A DNA stretch of 64,000 bases from Nitratireductor arenosus (GCF_009742725.1 NZ_WPHG01000006.1:62001-126000); one strand, 5' to 3'. Numbered from the stretch's first letter, positions 48,129 to 57,744 are shown. Program-made: numbers and translations. The notes: generated by a model not told the origin, from the sequence alone.

Positions 48129-48683
48129 TTATGTCGTTTGCATGAACCGAAGGATCGTGTCGCCAAAATGGCGCTCCTCGACAATCTTCAGACCGGCAGG
48201 CGGCGCAAAGGCGGCCGACGCGGCCTCTTCCAGCACGACCAGCGCATCGGGCTTGAGCCAGCCGCCGGCAAGCGCGGCCGCAATCGCGCGCTCGCCCAAG
48301 CCCTTGCCGTAGGGCGGATCGGCGAAAACCAGATCGAAGGGCATGATCGTGCCGGCGTCGCCGAGCCGCGCGGCGTCGCGACGGAAAATCTTGGTACGTC
48401 CCTGCAACCCGAAGCTTTCGACATTGGCGCGGATCAGGGCGCGCGCCGCGGCGGCCTCCTCCACGAACAGGCAAAAGCCGGCCCCCCGCGACAGCGCCTC
48501 CAGGCCGAGCGCGCCGGTGCCGGCAAAAAGATCGAGCACGCGCGCGCCTTCGAGCTGGCCGGAAAATCGGTGGGCGAGAATGTTGAACAACGCTTCACGC
48601 GCACGGTCGCTCGTCGGCCGAATAGCATCCGAGCGCGGCGCGCTCAGCACCCGGCCGCGCAATTCACCGCCCACGATCCGCAT
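48129..48683 (-). CDS. rsmD: 16S rRNA (guanine(966)-N(2))-methyltransferase
   Basis: RsmD of 184 aa. The N-terminus MRIVGGELRGR and the TSDRAREALFN stretch are characteristic. The SAM-binding motif is DLFAGTGALGLEALSRGA near residue 50, and the catalytic FADPPYGKG motif is near 122. It methylates G966 of 16S rRNA. Its ATG shares one base with the stop of the pseudouridine synthase gene (TGATG), so translation is coupled. Confidence 0.94.
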   Translation of the reverse strand: MRIVGGELRGRVLSAPRSDAIRPTSDRAREALFNILAHRFSGQLEGARVLDLFAGTGALGLEALSRGAGFCLFVEEAAAARALIRANVESFGLQGRTKIFRRDAARLGDAGTIMPFDLVFADPPYGKGLGERAIAAALAGGWLKPDALVVLEEAASAAFAPPAGLKIVEERHFGDTILRFMQTT

Positions 48684-50554
48684 CAGCGTCCTTTCGGCTT
48701 CGCCCGGGGGCCGGCCTTGCGCGGCCCGCCGCCGGGCTTGCCGGCAAAGCCACCGGGCTTACCGCCCCTGCCGGCCGCGCCGCCCGGTTTTGCGCCGGGC
48801 CTGCCTGCCGGCTTGCCCCCGGCGCCGGCCTTACCCGCCGGACGTGGCTTACCGGTATTGCCCTTGCCAGCGAAATCCTTGCGTGGGCCAGCGGACTTGC
48901 CGTCATGGCGCACGCCTTCGGCCTCGCCGCGGCCCTCGCCCTTGTCGCGGTCGTGGCGCGCATAAGGCTTGCGCGGGGCCTCGCCCCGGCCCTCGCCCTT
49001 GTCGCGGTCGGGGCGTGCATAAGGCTTGCGCGGGGCATCGCCCCGGCCCTCGCCCTTGTCCCGGTCGGGCCGCGCATAGGGCTTGCGCGGGGCCTCGCCA
49101 CGTCCTTCGCCCTTGTCGCGGTCGGGGCGTGCATAAGGCTTGCGCGGGGCATCGCCGCGGCCCTCGCCCTTGTCCCGGTCGGGGCGCGCATAAGGCTTGC
49201 GTGGGGCATCGCCGCGGCCCTCGCCCTTGTCCCGGTCAGGCCGTGCATAAGGCTTGCGCGGGGCCTCGCCGCGGCCTTCGCTTCTTTCGCGGTCGGGCCG
49301 CGCATAGGGTTTACGCGGAGCCTCGCCGCGAGCGCCCTTCCGCTCCCGCGCCGGTTCGGTCTGGTCGTCCGCCTTGGCCTTGCCGGGCGGTCGGGCGCCA
49401 GGCGCCATCCACACATTGGCCGAGCGGGCGCGACGCGGTTCGGCCGTTTTCTTGGCCCCGAAATCCTTCCGTTGCGGCTTGGTGTCGAGCCGCGACAGCG
49501 CGCCCTCCCGGCGATCCTCGCGCGACCGGCGCTTCGACTTGATCAGTCCGCCCTCGCCGGGCTCCAGCGGCTCGCGGCGCCGGCGTTCGCCTTGCGCGAC
49601 CTGATCGCGCGCGGGCCGGGCCGGAGACGCGGCGACGGGACTGTTGGAAAAAGGCGTGACGACCGGCGCATCGAAATTGGCGCCGGCCTCCTCGATCAGC
49701 CGTTCGCCGAGCTGGTCGCGCAGCGTCTTGCCCTTGACCTCCAGGACCGCGCCTTCGGCGAGGTCGGCGAGCTGGAAGGGGCCGAAGGAGATGCGGATAA
49801 GCCGCGTCACCTCCAGGCCGAGCGACCCGAGCACGTTCTTGACTTCGCGATTCTTGCCCTCGCGCAGGCCGATGCTGAGCCAGGCATTGCTGCCCTGCTG
49901 GCGTTCAAGCGTGGCGTCGATGGAGCCATAGAAAACCCCGTCAACGGCGATGCCGTCGGCAAGCGACTTCAAACGCGCCTCGTCGACCGCGCCATGCACA
50001 CGCACCCGGTAGCGCCGCAACCAGCCCGTCGCCGGCAGTTCCAGCGTCCGCGCGAGCCCGCCATCATTGGTCAGAAGCAGCAGCCCCTCGGTATTGATGT
50101 CGAGCCGGCCGACCGTGATCAGGCGCGGCAAATCCTTGGGCAGGGCGTCGAAAATCGTCTCGCGGCCTTCCGGATCGCGGTTGGTGGTGACCAGGCCGGC
50201 CGGCTTGTGGAACAGAAAAAGCCGCGTGCGCTCCACTGCCGGGATCGGCGTGCCGTCGAGGTCGATCCGGTCGGCCGGTCCGACATTGATCGCGGGACTG
50301 TCGAGCACCCGGCCATTGACCGCCACGCGCCCGGCCGCAATCAGCATTTCGGCCTCGCGCCGCGACGCGATGCCCGCGCGGGCGAGGCGCTTGGCGATCC
50401 GCTCGCCGGCTTCGCGTTCTACTTCCGGCGCGCCACGCCCGAACGTCTTCGCCCGCTTGGCGAATCCCGGCTTGGCACCCGCCCTGTCTCCGCCGGCAGC
50501 GGGTTTGCGGTCCTGGCCGCGCGGGCCGCGGCCCGGCTTGTCATCCTTCGACAT
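48683..50554 (-). CDS. rluB: 23S rRNA pseudouridine synthase (RluB-like) with long repetitive basic tail
   Basis: Protein of 623 aa, about twice the normal RluB length. An S4 RNA-binding domain occupies residues 50-100, and the synthase domain has the catalytic aspartate in GRLDINTEGLLLL near residue 150. From about residue 300 it becomes a low-complexity tail rich in Arg, Lys, Gly and Pro. Within it, seven 19-residue repeats built on APRKPYARPDRDKGEGR lie at residues 410-542, and an AGKPGG-rich end follows. The core probably modifies 23S rRNA near position 2605; the tail may bind RNA nonspecifically. The opposite strand is also open here, which is a composition artefact. Confidence 0.9.
   Translation of the reverse strand: MSKDDKPGRGPRGQDRKPAAGGDRAGAKPGFAKRAKTFGRGAPEVEREAGERIAKRLARAGIASRREAEMLIAAGRVAVNGRVLDSPAINVGPADRIDLDGTPIPAVERTRLFLFHKPAGLVTTNRDPEGRETIFDALPKDLPRLITVGRLDINTEGLLLLTNDGGLARTLELPATGWLRRYRVRVHGAVDEARLKSLADGIAVDGVFYGSIDATLERQQGSNAWLSIGLREGKNREVKNVLGSLGLEVTRLIRISFGPFQLADLAEGAVLEVKGKTLRDQLGERLIEEAGANFDAPVVTPFSNSPVAASPARPARDQVAQGERRRREPLEPGEGGLIKSKRRSREDRREGALSRLDTKPQRKDFGAKKTAEPRRARSANVWMAPGARPPGKAKADDQTEPARERKGARGEAPRKPYARPDRERSEGRGEAPRKPYARPDRDKGEGRGDAPRKPYARPDRDKGEGRGDAPRKPYARPDRDKGEGRGEAPRKPYARPDRDKGEGRGDAPRKPYARPDRDKGEGRGEAPRKPYARHDRDKGEGRGEAEGVRHDGKSAGPRKDFAGKGNTGKPRPAGKAGAGGKPAGRPGAKPGGAAGRGGKPGGFAGKPGGGPRKAGPRAKPKGR
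48929..49327 (-). repeat. seven tandem copies of a 57-bp unit inside rluB
   Basis: A 399-bp array of seven near-identical in-frame 57-bp units, each encoding 19 residues. Units differ mainly at E/D in the second position, and the edge copies are most divergent (RERSEGR in the first, ARHDRD in the last). This layout is typical of expansion by unequal exchange or slippage, so copy number likely varies between strains. Confidence 0.95.
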
Positions 50555-50772
50555 GGTCTTGTCTTGTCTTTCTTGTTGCCTGCCCGTGGCCGGGAGCGGC
50601 CGCGGACATGGGGCCGTGTCATCGAAACGCGATCATGCCCTATCTGTCGCCGAGACGTGATCTTTTTGCGAAACGCGGCCCGTCCGTCCATTGGCTCTGG
50701 TCTCGGTCGTCTCGCGCGGCTAACTATCAGCAAGCCCGAGGGCATGCGAGAGAATTATCCGATGGAGACGTC

Positions 50773-51222
50773 GTGAAACGTCCCGATTTCATGGGCGAGG
50801 CGCTGGCCGAGGCACAGGCCGCCGCCGCGCGGTCTGAAGTGCCGATCGGTGCCGTCATCGTCGCCGACGGGGCCATCATCGCCCGGGCCGGAAACCGCAC
50901 CCGCGAACTGAACGATCCGACCGCCCACGCAGAAATGCTAGCCATCCGCGAGGCCTGTCGCGTCGCTGGCTCGCAGCGCCTCGACCGGGCCGATCTTTAT
51001 GTCACGCTGGAACCCTGCGCCATGTGCGCGGCGGCAATCTCGTTCGCCCGCATCCGTCGGCTCTATTTCGCCGCCGCCGACATCAAGGGCGGTGCGGTCG
51101 AAAACGGCGGCCGCTTCTTCGCCTCGCCCACCTGCCATCACGCGCCGGAAATCTATTCTGGCTTCGCCGAACGCGAAGCCGCCGCTCTGTTGAAGGATTT
51201 TTTCCGCGAACGCCGCGATTAG
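50773..51222 (+). CDS. tadA: tRNA adenosine(34) deaminase
   Basis: Deaminase of 149 aa. The zinc site is complete: HAEM near residue 56 (His and catalytic Glu) and PCAMC near 86 (two Cys). It converts A34 to inosine in tRNA-Arg(ACG). GTG 50773 has GGAG 6 bp upstream; an ATG at 50791 would cut only six residues. It is divergent from the pseudouridine synthase, with 218 bp between that hold no gene I recognise. Confidence 0.93.
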   Translation: MKRPDFMGEALAEAQAAAARSEVPIGAVIVADGAIIARAGNRTRELNDPTAHAEMLAIREACRVAGSQRLDRADLYVTLEPCAMCAAAISFARIRRLYFAAADIKGGAVENGGRFFASPTCHHAPEIYSGFAEREAAALLKDFFRERRD

Positions 51223-51271
51223 CGCCAACAAGGCCACGCGCGCCGCGGCCGAACCCGGCCCCGCGCTTCGC

Positions 51272-51961
51272 CTACCAGGGCACGAGATCGCGCAGGCTCC
51301 AGCTCCCCTTGGTGCTGCCCTGCTCGCGGCGCTTCTTCTTGCGCCATTCGTCCTCGCCGACATCGCCGACCGGCGCCGAGGCGGCCGGCGCACGGTAGTC
51401 GAGCGGCGGCTCGGACAGATATTTGCGCGAATTGGGGCTGCCCTGATTGTTCTCAGCCAGCCGGCGGTTGAATTCCTTGCGGCCCCGGCCGCCGCTATTC
51501 TCGAGAATCGATTTGCCGTTGATGTCGACCGGATCGCCGCGCGTGTGCCGCACGACCTGGCGCTGCCTGCCGGTCGCGGTTCCGTCGACCACTTCCGGTT
51601 CGAAATTATAGGCCTCGCTGCCGATCGAGGCCTCGGCGCGAATGCGTTCGCGGCGCTGCTCGGGCGATTCCGGCCAGGCCGGGTTAGACGCGGTCACGAC
51701 ATCGTCCTGCGGTACCGGCAGGCTCTCGGTCGAGGCCGGTTTGACGAGTTCGGGGCGCGGCTTGTACTGGATCGTCTTCTTGTCCTTCGGACCGAGCGAC
51801 AGAACACCCGTCAGATCCTCCAGCAATTGCTGGTCGGCGGGTTTGTCGGTGCCGTAGGTCGGCGCGCCCATGCAGGCCGACAGCGAAACGGCCGCCGCGG
51901 CAAGCATCAGCACTTTCGATCCGGCGGGACCGCCTGTGCGCAAAACGCCAGTTGTTTTCAC
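51272..51961 (-). CDS. predicted lipoprotein downstream of ileS
   Basis: Protein of about 229 aa. A signal peptide ends in a lipobox LSAC near residue 30, so the mature protein is probably lipid-anchored. The rest is hydrophilic, rich in Pro, Arg and Glu, with little predicted fold. I do not recognise a characterised family; similar lipoproteins sit between ileS and M16 peptidases in other alphaproteobacteria. The GTG start at 51961 is chosen since GAGGCGG precedes it and the signal peptide starts there. Confidence 0.7.
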   Translation of the reverse strand: MKTTGVLRTGGPAGSKVLMLAAAAVSLSACMGAPTYGTDKPADQQLLEDLTGVLSLGPKDKKTIQYKPRPELVKPASTESLPVPQDDVVTASNPAWPESPEQRRERIRAEASIGSEAYNFEPEVVDGTATGRQRQVVRHTRGDPVDINGKSILENSGGRGRKEFNRRLAENNQGSPNSRKYLSEPPLDYRAPAASAPVGDVGEDEWRKKKRREQGSTKGSWSLRDLVPW

Positions 51962-52111
51962 TTCAAACCGCCTCTTGGTCTTGCAAATCTGCCCGTCCGC
52001 ACCGTCTTGAGCCGAAAATCCGGCAACAAATTGACGAGACATCGGCCCGCCTTTTACCTGAAGCCCGAAACAAGAGCAACGCGCCCGCCCATGGGCGACG
52101 CGCCTGCCCGA

Positions 52112-55100
52112 TCACAATCGTCCCGCCGCCTGTAACTCGCGCAGCGCCGCCGCGTCGCGCGCCGACACGTCGGGAAAGTCCGGATCGGAGCCGACATCGT
52201 CGGTGAAGCGCCACGAGCGCGCGCATTTCGTGCCCGCCGCGCGGGCAAAAACGACGCCGACGCCATCGACCTCCTCAAGCCCAAACGCGCCGTCGGGCGC
52301 AGCACCGGCCACCAGTTCGGCGCCGCTGGTGATCGCGATCTCGGCCACGTCCACCCCGTCGAGCGCGGCCAAAAGCTCCGCGTCGGCGACATGGACGACC
52401 GGAGCCGCCTCCAGCGACGAGCCGATCGTCTTTCGGGCTCGTTCCAGCTCCAGCGCCCCGGTAACGACGCGCCGCACCTGTCTGATCTTGCGCCATTTGG
52501 CGGCCAGCGCATCGTCGCGCCAGTCGGCGGGAATGTCGGAAAACTGCTCCAGATGCACCGAAACGGCATCCTTGTGCCGCTCGAGCCAGGCTTCTTCCAT
52601 GGTGAAGGGCAGCATCGGCGCCAGCCATTTCACCACCGCGTCGAACAGCCGGCGCACGACCACGATCGCCGCCTTGCGCCTGACGCTCGACGGCGCGTCG
52701 CAGTAGAGCGCGTCCTTACGGATATCGAAATAGAACGCCGACAGGTCGACGACCATGAAATCGACCAGCGCGCGGGCGATGCGCTTGAAGTCGAAATTGT
52801 CGTAGCCGGTGCGCACCAGCCCGTCGAGTTCGGCCAGCCGATGCAGCATCAGCCGTTCCAGTTCCGGCATGTCGGCCTGCGCCACCTCCGCGCCGTCGTC
52901 ATGCGCGAGCGTGCCGAGCATCCAGCGGATCGTGTTGCGCAGCTTGCGATAGGCGTCGACATTGGTCTGGATGACGTTCTTGCCGAGGCGCTGGTCCTCC
53001 CAATAGTCGGTGGTCGATACCCACAGCCGCAGGATGTCGGCGCCCGACTTGGCCATCACGTCCTGCGGAAAGACCTGGTTGCCGAGCGATTTCGACATCT
53101 TGCGCCCGTCCTCGGCCATGGTGAAGCCATGGGTGATGACGGTGTCGTAAGGCGCGCGGCCGCGCGTGCCGCAGCTTTCCAGCAGCGAGGAATGGAACCA
53201 GCCGCGATGCTGGTCGGAGCCTTCCAGATAGACGTCGGCCGGCCATTTCAGGTCGGGCCGGTCCTCCAGCGTGAACGTGTGGGTGGACCCCGAATCGAAC
53301 CAGACGTCCAAAATGTCGGTCACCATCGTCCACGGCTCGCCGGCGCGCGCGCCCAGGAAGCGCTCGCGCGCGCCGTCGGCGAACCAGGCGTCGGCCCCCT
53401 CGTTCTCGAACGCCTCGAGAATGCGGGCATTGACGGCCTCGTCCTTCAGCACGGTGCCGTCCTCGGCGGCGAAGACGCAGATCGGCACGCCCCAGGCGCG
53501 CTGGCGCGACAACACCCAGTCGGGGCGCTCCTCGATCATCGAGCGCAGCCGGGTCTGGCCGGCGGCCGGCACGAAACGGGAGGCGTCGATGGCGTTAAGC
53601 GCCCGCGAGCGCAGCGTGGTGGCATCGCCGAGATCCTTGTCCATATGGACGAACCATTGCGGCGTGTTGCGGAAGATCACCGGCTTCTTCGAGCGCCAGG
53701 AATGCGGGTAGGAATGTTTCAGCCGCCCGCGCGCGAACAGCATGTCCTTTTCGATCAGCGCTTCGATGACGGCCTTGTTGGCGTCGCCCTTCTTGCCGTT
53801 GTCGTCGATGACGCGCGCCGCGCCGCCTTCGCGGTCCGGCCCGAGGCCCGGCGCGTCCCTGGTGAAGAAACCGGCATCGTCGACGGTGAACGGGATCGCG
53901 GTGTCGATGCCGCGCGCGCGCAAATCCTTGCCCGCGTCCATCCAGGCGTCGAAATCCTCGCGGCCATGACCCGGCGCGGTATGCACGAACCCCGTGCCGG
54001 CGTCGTCGGTGACATGCTCGCCGGCGATCAGCGGGACGTCGAAGGCGTAGGGCGCAGGGTCTCCGCCCCCCTCCCCCTTGTGGGGAGGGGTGAGGGGTGG
54101 GGGTACGTCAGCGCCACTACCCCCACCCGCGTCGCCATCGCTACGCTCGGCCCCGCGACCTCCCCACAAAAGGGAGGTAGGCCAACCGGCCAGCGGATGC
54201 GCGAGAGTGATCGAAGCGAGTTCGTCGGCCGAAACCGCGCGCAGCCGCTTATATTCCAGCTTCGCCTTGGCAAAGGATTCTTCGGCCAGCGCATCGGCGA
54301 AGATCAGCTTTTCGCCGGCCCGCGGCCCGAAATCGTTCTCGGCGGCGGTGACCTCGTAGAGACCGTAGGCGATGCGCGGCGAAAACGAGACGGCGCGGTT
54401 GCCGGGGATGGTCCAGGGCGTGGTCGTCCAAATGACGACGAAAGCGCCATGCAGATCAGCGGGCCCTTCCGTCACCGGAAACTTCACCCACACCGTGTCG
54501 GATTCGTAGTCGTGATACTCGACCTCGGCCTCGGCGAGCGCGGTGCGTTCGACCACCGACCACATCACCGGCTTGGAGCCGCGATAGAGCTGGTCCGACA
54601 TGGCGAATTTCAGCAATTCGCCGGCGATCCGCGCCTCGGCGTGGAAATTCATCGTCGTATAGGGCTGTTCGAAATCGCCCTCGATGCCGAGCCGCTTGAA
54701 CTCCTCGGTCTGCACCTCGATCCAGTGCTGGGCGAAGTCGCGGCACTCCCGGCGGAACTCGTTGACCGGCACCTCGTCCTTGTTCTTGCCCTTGGCGCGG
54801 TACTGCTCTTCGATCTTCCACTCGATCGGCAGGCCGTGGCAGTCCCAGCCGGGAACGTAGTTGGAATCGTACCCACGCATCTGGAAGGAGCGCGTGATCA
54901 TGTCCTTGAGGATCTTGTTGAGCGCGTGGCCGATATGGATGTTGCCGTTGGCGTAAGGCGGCCCGTCATGCAGCACGAAACGCGGCCGTCCGGCCGCCTC
55001 CGCGCGCAGCTTCTTGTAAAGCTGCATCTCCTGCCAGCGCGCGACGAGTTCCGGTTCCTTCTGCGGCAGGCCGGCGCGCATCGGAAAGTCGGTCTTCGGC

Positions 55101-55147
55101 AGAAAAAGGGTCTTGGAATAATCGAGCTTGTCGGACGTGTCGGTCAT
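52112..55147 (-). CDS. ileS: isoleucyl-tRNA synthetase with in-frame repeat insertion
   Basis: Class I synthetase of 1011 aa that charges tRNA-Ile. The active site shows GNIHIGHAL (HIGH) near residue 70 and KMSKSLGNQ near 685. The editing domain has [19 protein letters not shown] near residue 385. Just before it, residues 322-366 are an extra Gly/Pro-rich block with [11 protein letters not shown], absent from the normal family; it is encoded by a palindromic repeat. The C-terminus keeps KCARSW but has lost three of the four zinc-finger cysteines of the E. coli enzyme. The reading frame is intact, so the enzyme is presumably active. A 218-bp gap with no gene lies upstream. Confidence 0.95.
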   Translation of the reverse strand: MTDTSDKLDYSKTLFLPKTDFPMRAGLPQKEPELVARWQEMQLYKKLRAEAAGRPRFVLHDGPPYANGNIHIGHALNKILKDMITRSFQMRGYDSNYVPGWDCHGLPIEWKIEEQYRAKGKNKDEVPVNEFRRECRDFAQHWIEVQTEEFKRLGIEGDFEQPYTTMNFHAEARIAGELLKFAMSDQLYRGSKPVMWSVVERTALAEAEVEYHDYESDTVWVKFPVTEGPADLHGAFVVIWTTTPWTIPGNRAVSFSPRIAYGLYEVTAAENDFGPRAGEKLIFADALAEESFAKAKLEYKRLRAVSADELASITLAHPLAGWPTSLLWGGRGAERSDGDAGGGSGADVPPPLTPPHKGEGGGDPAPYAFDVPLIAGEHVTDDAGTGFVHTAPGHGREDFDAWMDAGKDLRARGIDTAIPFTVDDAGFFTRDAPGLGPDREGGAARVIDDNGKKGDANKAVIEALIEKDMLFARGRLKHSYPHSWRSKKPVIFRNTPQWFVHMDKDLGDATTLRSRALNAIDASRFVPAAGQTRLRSMIEERPDWVLSRQRAWGVPICVFAAEDGTVLKDEAVNARILEAFENEGADAWFADGARERFLGARAGEPWTMVTDILDVWFDSGSTHTFTLEDRPDLKWPADVYLEGSDQHRGWFHSSLLESCGTRGRAPYDTVITHGFTMAEDGRKMSKSLGNQVFPQDVMAKSGADILRLWVSTTDYWEDQRLGKNVIQTNVDAYRKLRNTIRWMLGTLAHDDGAEVAQADMPELERLMLHRLAELDGLVRTGYDNFDFKRIARALVDFMVVDLSAFYFDIRKDALYCDAPSSVRRKAAIVVVRRLFDAVVKWLAPMLPFTMEEAWLERHKDAVSVHLEQFSDIPADWRDDALAAKWRKIRQVRRVVTGALELERARKTIGSSLEAAPVVHVADAELLAALDGVDVAEIAITSGAELVAGAAPDGAFGLEEVDGVGVVFARAAGTKCARSWRFTDDVGSDPDFPDVSARDAAALRELQAAGRL
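54050..54184. repeat. palindromic repeat element inserted in frame in ileS
   Basis: About 135 bp with no counterpart in normal ileS. Outer arms CCTCCCCCTTGTGGGGAGG (54070-54088) and its near-complement (54159-54177) match at 17 of 19 positions, and each is itself a short hairpin. A perfect inner 11-bp stem pairs 54095-54105 with 54118-54128 across a 12-nt loop. The motif resembles a dispersed palindromic element of alphaproteobacterial genomes that is usually intergenic. The insert keeps the frame, like Rickettsia palindromic elements. Confidence 0.85.
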
Positions 55148-55365
55148 GGTCTCGCCGTGTCGGTGGCCGCGGGGCTGTCGCGCCCGGGCCGGGCTGAAGT
55201 GAAAGAAGGGGATGCGCGAAGCGCAGAACTACCCGGACCTTCCGGCAGCCTCAGGCCGCCCGCAGGGCCGGGCCCGTAATTCGTATCGCGATCCGGCGAG
55301 GGCGAGCGCTTTCCGTCATGGTCGCGTTCTTTACCGGAGCCGGCGACGAGAATAAAGGGCGCAAT

Positions 55366-56106
55366 TCACCACACCGCCCGCCCGAGCCGTTCGAACACCA
55401 GCCGCCGCATCCAGCGCGTGACGGCTTGCGGACGGATACGCCCGGCCAGTGCGAACAAACGCGCATTGCGGCCCGGAACGACCAGGCGCCGGCCCGTCAA
55501 CGCAGCGTCGAGGATGAGTCGGGCCGCCGTCGCCGGTTCCAAGCGCAGGTTTTCGTCCGCGCCGTCGGGCGCGTGCCGGGCCGCATGCTCGGTCCGCAGC
55601 GGCCCCGGGCAGGCGAGCGTGACCGAAACGCCGCGTCGGGCGAAGGGTTTTCGAACGCTTATGGCATAGATGGCGAGCGCGTCCTTGGAGGCCGCGTAGG
55701 CGGCCGCGCCGGGATAGCCGGTGAAATGCGACAGCGACGACACGAAGCACATCGCGCCCCGCGCCGCGCCGGCCCTCATCAGCGCGGCGGCCATCACCAT
55801 CGGCGTTTCGGCGTTCACGGTCAGAAGCCGGCGATAGGCCTCAGCCGGAACTTCCTCGAACCGGCCGGTGGCGCTGACGCCGGCATTGAAGACGACGAGG
55901 TCGAACGGCCCGGTCCCGATCAGGCGCGGCAACATCCGGTCGACGGCGTCGCGATCGGCGAGGTCACATACAAAATCGGTCACGCCGTTCCGGCCTGCGG
56001 CCGCCACGCGGTCGACCGCAACCACCGCGTAGCCACGTTCGATCAGCAGCGCGACCATGGTGCGACCGAGCCCGTGCGTTGCTCCCGTGACCAGGGCGCG
56101 TTTCAT
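55366..56106 (-). CDS. short-chain dehydrogenase/reductase (second of pair)
   Basis: SDR of 246 aa. The cofactor motif is TGATHGLGR near residue 8, NAG is near 87, and the catalytic YAASK is near 150. The C-terminus extends with an Arg-rich stretch. ATG 56106 overlaps the stop of the preceding SDR by 4 bp, so they are co-translated. Substrate unknown. It lies between ileS and ribF, where such genes are not usual. Confidence 0.85.
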   Translation of the reverse strand: MKRALVTGATHGLGRTMVALLIERGYAVVAVDRVAAAGRNGVTDFVCDLADRDAVDRMLPRLIGTGPFDLVVFNAGVSATGRFEEVPAEAYRRLLTVNAETPMVMAAALMRAGAARGAMCFVSSLSHFTGYPGAAAYAASKDALAIYAISVRKPFARRGVSVTLACPGPLRTEHAARHAPDGADENLRLEPATAARLILDAALTGRRLVVPGRNARLFALAGRIRPQAVTRWMRRLVFERLGRAVW

Positions 56107-56804
56107 CGCGGTCCCGGCGCCCGCCGCCAAGCAAAGCGCGAAAACGACAGGTTCGTCACCGGCCGGGCCGAGCCGGCAGCGCGCTCGATCAGCATCGCCA
56201 TCGTGTCCGGCGGCGCGAACAGCCGGCCGAGCCGGCCGGGATCGTGGCCGGCCTTGGCGTGCATCGCGGTCGCCGTCGGACCGGGATGGACGATCCTGAC
56301 CTCGACCCGGCCGCGCCACTCCTCGGCGAGTGCGCGCGCCAACCCGTGCAGGCCGGCCTTCGAGGCGGCATAGCTGGCAAAATCCGCCGCCCCGCGCCGC
56401 GCCGTCGACCCGACGAGCACCAGCCGCCCCCGGGCGGAAGCAAGACGCGGATAAAGCGCGCGGCTGATCAGCAGGGCGGCAATCAGATTGGCATCGAGCG
56501 TGGCACGCAGACGCGCGGCCGGCTCGTCTGCCGGATCTCCGACGAAACCGGTGCCGGCATTGAGCACCGCCAGATCGAGCCCGTCCCAGCCGAGCCGAGC
56601 GAGCGCGGCCTCGATGGCGGCTACCGCCGCCTCAGGCGATGTCTGATCAGCGCATGCATAGGCGGCACCGGCCGGCAGCACCGACCGCACCGCGTCCTCG
56701 GGCCTGCGCCCGGTCAAGAGCAGTCGCGCGCGTTGCGAAAGCCGGTTGGCCAGCGCAAGCCCGATGCCCGACGTGGCGCCGGTTATCAGGACGCGATCGG
56801 TCAT
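56103..56804 (-). CDS. short-chain dehydrogenase/reductase (first of pair)
   Basis: SDR of 233 aa. The cofactor motif is TGATSGIG near residue 8, NAG is near 83, and the catalytic YAASK is near 142. ATG 56804 gives the classic short N-terminus; an ATG at 56867 would add 21 residues. It is the upstream member of a coupled pair, with the MipA gene 143 bp further upstream. Substrate unknown; two unlike SDRs in tandem suggest successive redox steps on one compound. Confidence 0.83.
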   Translation of the reverse strand: MTDRVLITGATSGIGLALANRLSQRARLLLTGRRPEDAVRSVLPAGAAYACADQTSPEAAVAAIEAALARLGWDGLDLAVLNAGTGFVGDPADEPAARLRATLDANLIAALLISRALYPRLASARGRLVLVGSTARRGAADFASYAASKAGLHGLARALAEEWRGRVEVRIVHPGPTATAMHAKAGHDPGRLGRLFAPPDTMAMLIERAAGSARPVTNLSFSRFAWRRAPGPR

Positions 56805-56946
56805 TCCGGGCGACCGCGGCCCGATTTCGGTTTGGGCTTCGGTCCTGGCCGGCGCGCTTTTGGTCATGACCACGTGTCTTAGTCGGTTTCGCGGGCGGGT
56901 GGAATCACGCTGCCGTGAAACCCGGCCGCGGCGAGGCGGCCGATGC

Positions 56947-57744
56947 CTACATGGAAAAGTCGAAACGATAGGTGGCCGAGGCGCCGACCAGAACCTGATC
57001 GGCCGACCCGCCCTGGCGTACGATGCTGGAATCGGCGGCCGGGCCGAGCAGGCGCGAATATTCGGCAAACACGCTGGTGGTTATCTTATCGGTCGTCTTC
57101 CAGGTGACGGCACCGCCCACGCCGGCCGATTTCAGCCCGCCGTCCGGATCGTAGGCGGCCAGCCCGGTTGCCGCGGATTCCACCGCGTTGACGCCGTAAT
57201 AGGCGTCGAAATAGCCGCCGGTGGCAAAGGAAAGTCGCGGGCCGCCCGACAGCCGCACGGCAGGCGTGATATCCACGAATGCGTCGGCGGCGAGATCGGC
57301 CACCACGCCGCTATGGGAGCGGATGCCGTGGCGTATCTCGCCGCGAATGCGCAGCCAGTCGAGCGGATAGGCTTCCGCGAACAGGCCGGCCTCACCGCCC
57401 CAGCGCACATCGCTGAGTCCGGCAATCGGCGGGTGGTCGGCCGAATCGCGCCCGAACAGGATCTTTCCGGTCGCGCCGGCACGGAAATCGCCGGTGTCGA
57501 TGAAGGCCAGCGAGATATTGTCGTTGCGCGAGGAAAAACGGGTTTCACCGCCGGCTCGTCCAAGCGAAATCAGCGGCGAGGCCGAAAACAGGTAATCCTT
57601 GGCGCCTTGGTAGTCCGGAGCCGTGAACCCGGCCACGCCGACGGTCAGGTGCCAATCGCCCGACCACCAGCCCTCGGCGCTGGCGTCGGAGGCTGCGAGC
57701 ACCGATCCGCCGACCAGCATCGCTGCAAGAGTTTTGCACTTCAT
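56947..57744 (-). CDS. MipA/OmpV-family outer-membrane protein
   Basis: Protein of 265 aa. A signal peptide (MKCKTLAAMLVGGSVLAASDASA) precedes a beta-barrel with alternating hydrophobic strands and a terminal aromatic pattern YRFDFSM. The family acts as an outer-membrane scaffold for murein enzymes in E. coli, or as a porin. It lies just downstream of ribF on the same strand, 117 bp away. Function here is not defined. Confidence 0.85.
   Translation of the reverse strand: MKCKTLAAMLVGGSVLAASDASAEGWWSGDWHLTVGVAGFTAPDYQGAKDYLFSASPLISLGRAGGETRFSSRNDNISLAFIDTGDFRAGATGKILFGRDSADHPPIAGLSDVRWGGEAGLFAEAYPLDWLRIRGEIRHGIRSHSGVVADLAADAFVDITPAVRLSGGPRLSFATGGYFDAYYGVNAVESAATGLAAYDPDGGLKSAGVGGAVTWKTTDKITTSVFAEYSRLLGPAADSSIVRQGGSADQVLVGASATYRFDFSM

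Noticed and set aside
48929-49327. CRISPR-like array
   Set aside because: The units are contiguous 57-bp coding repeats with no spacers and no cas genes nearby.
48905-50776. Long plus-strand open frame of 623 codons opposite the pseudouridine synthase
   Set aside because: It mirrors the GC-rich repeat tail and the enzyme core; its translation is a monotonous Ala/Leu/Arg/Gly sequence with no motif, while the minus strand encodes clear S4 and synthase motifs.
52391-55279. Plus-strand open frame of 962 codons antisense to ileS
   Set aside because: Composition artefact of a GC-rich gene; no domain motif, no ribosome site, and the minus strand holds HIGH and KMSKS.
55148-55365. Possible small gene or leader in the gap before ileS
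   Set aside because: Short open frames there have no ribosome site or recognisable motif, and no terminator/antiterminator-like structure was found.
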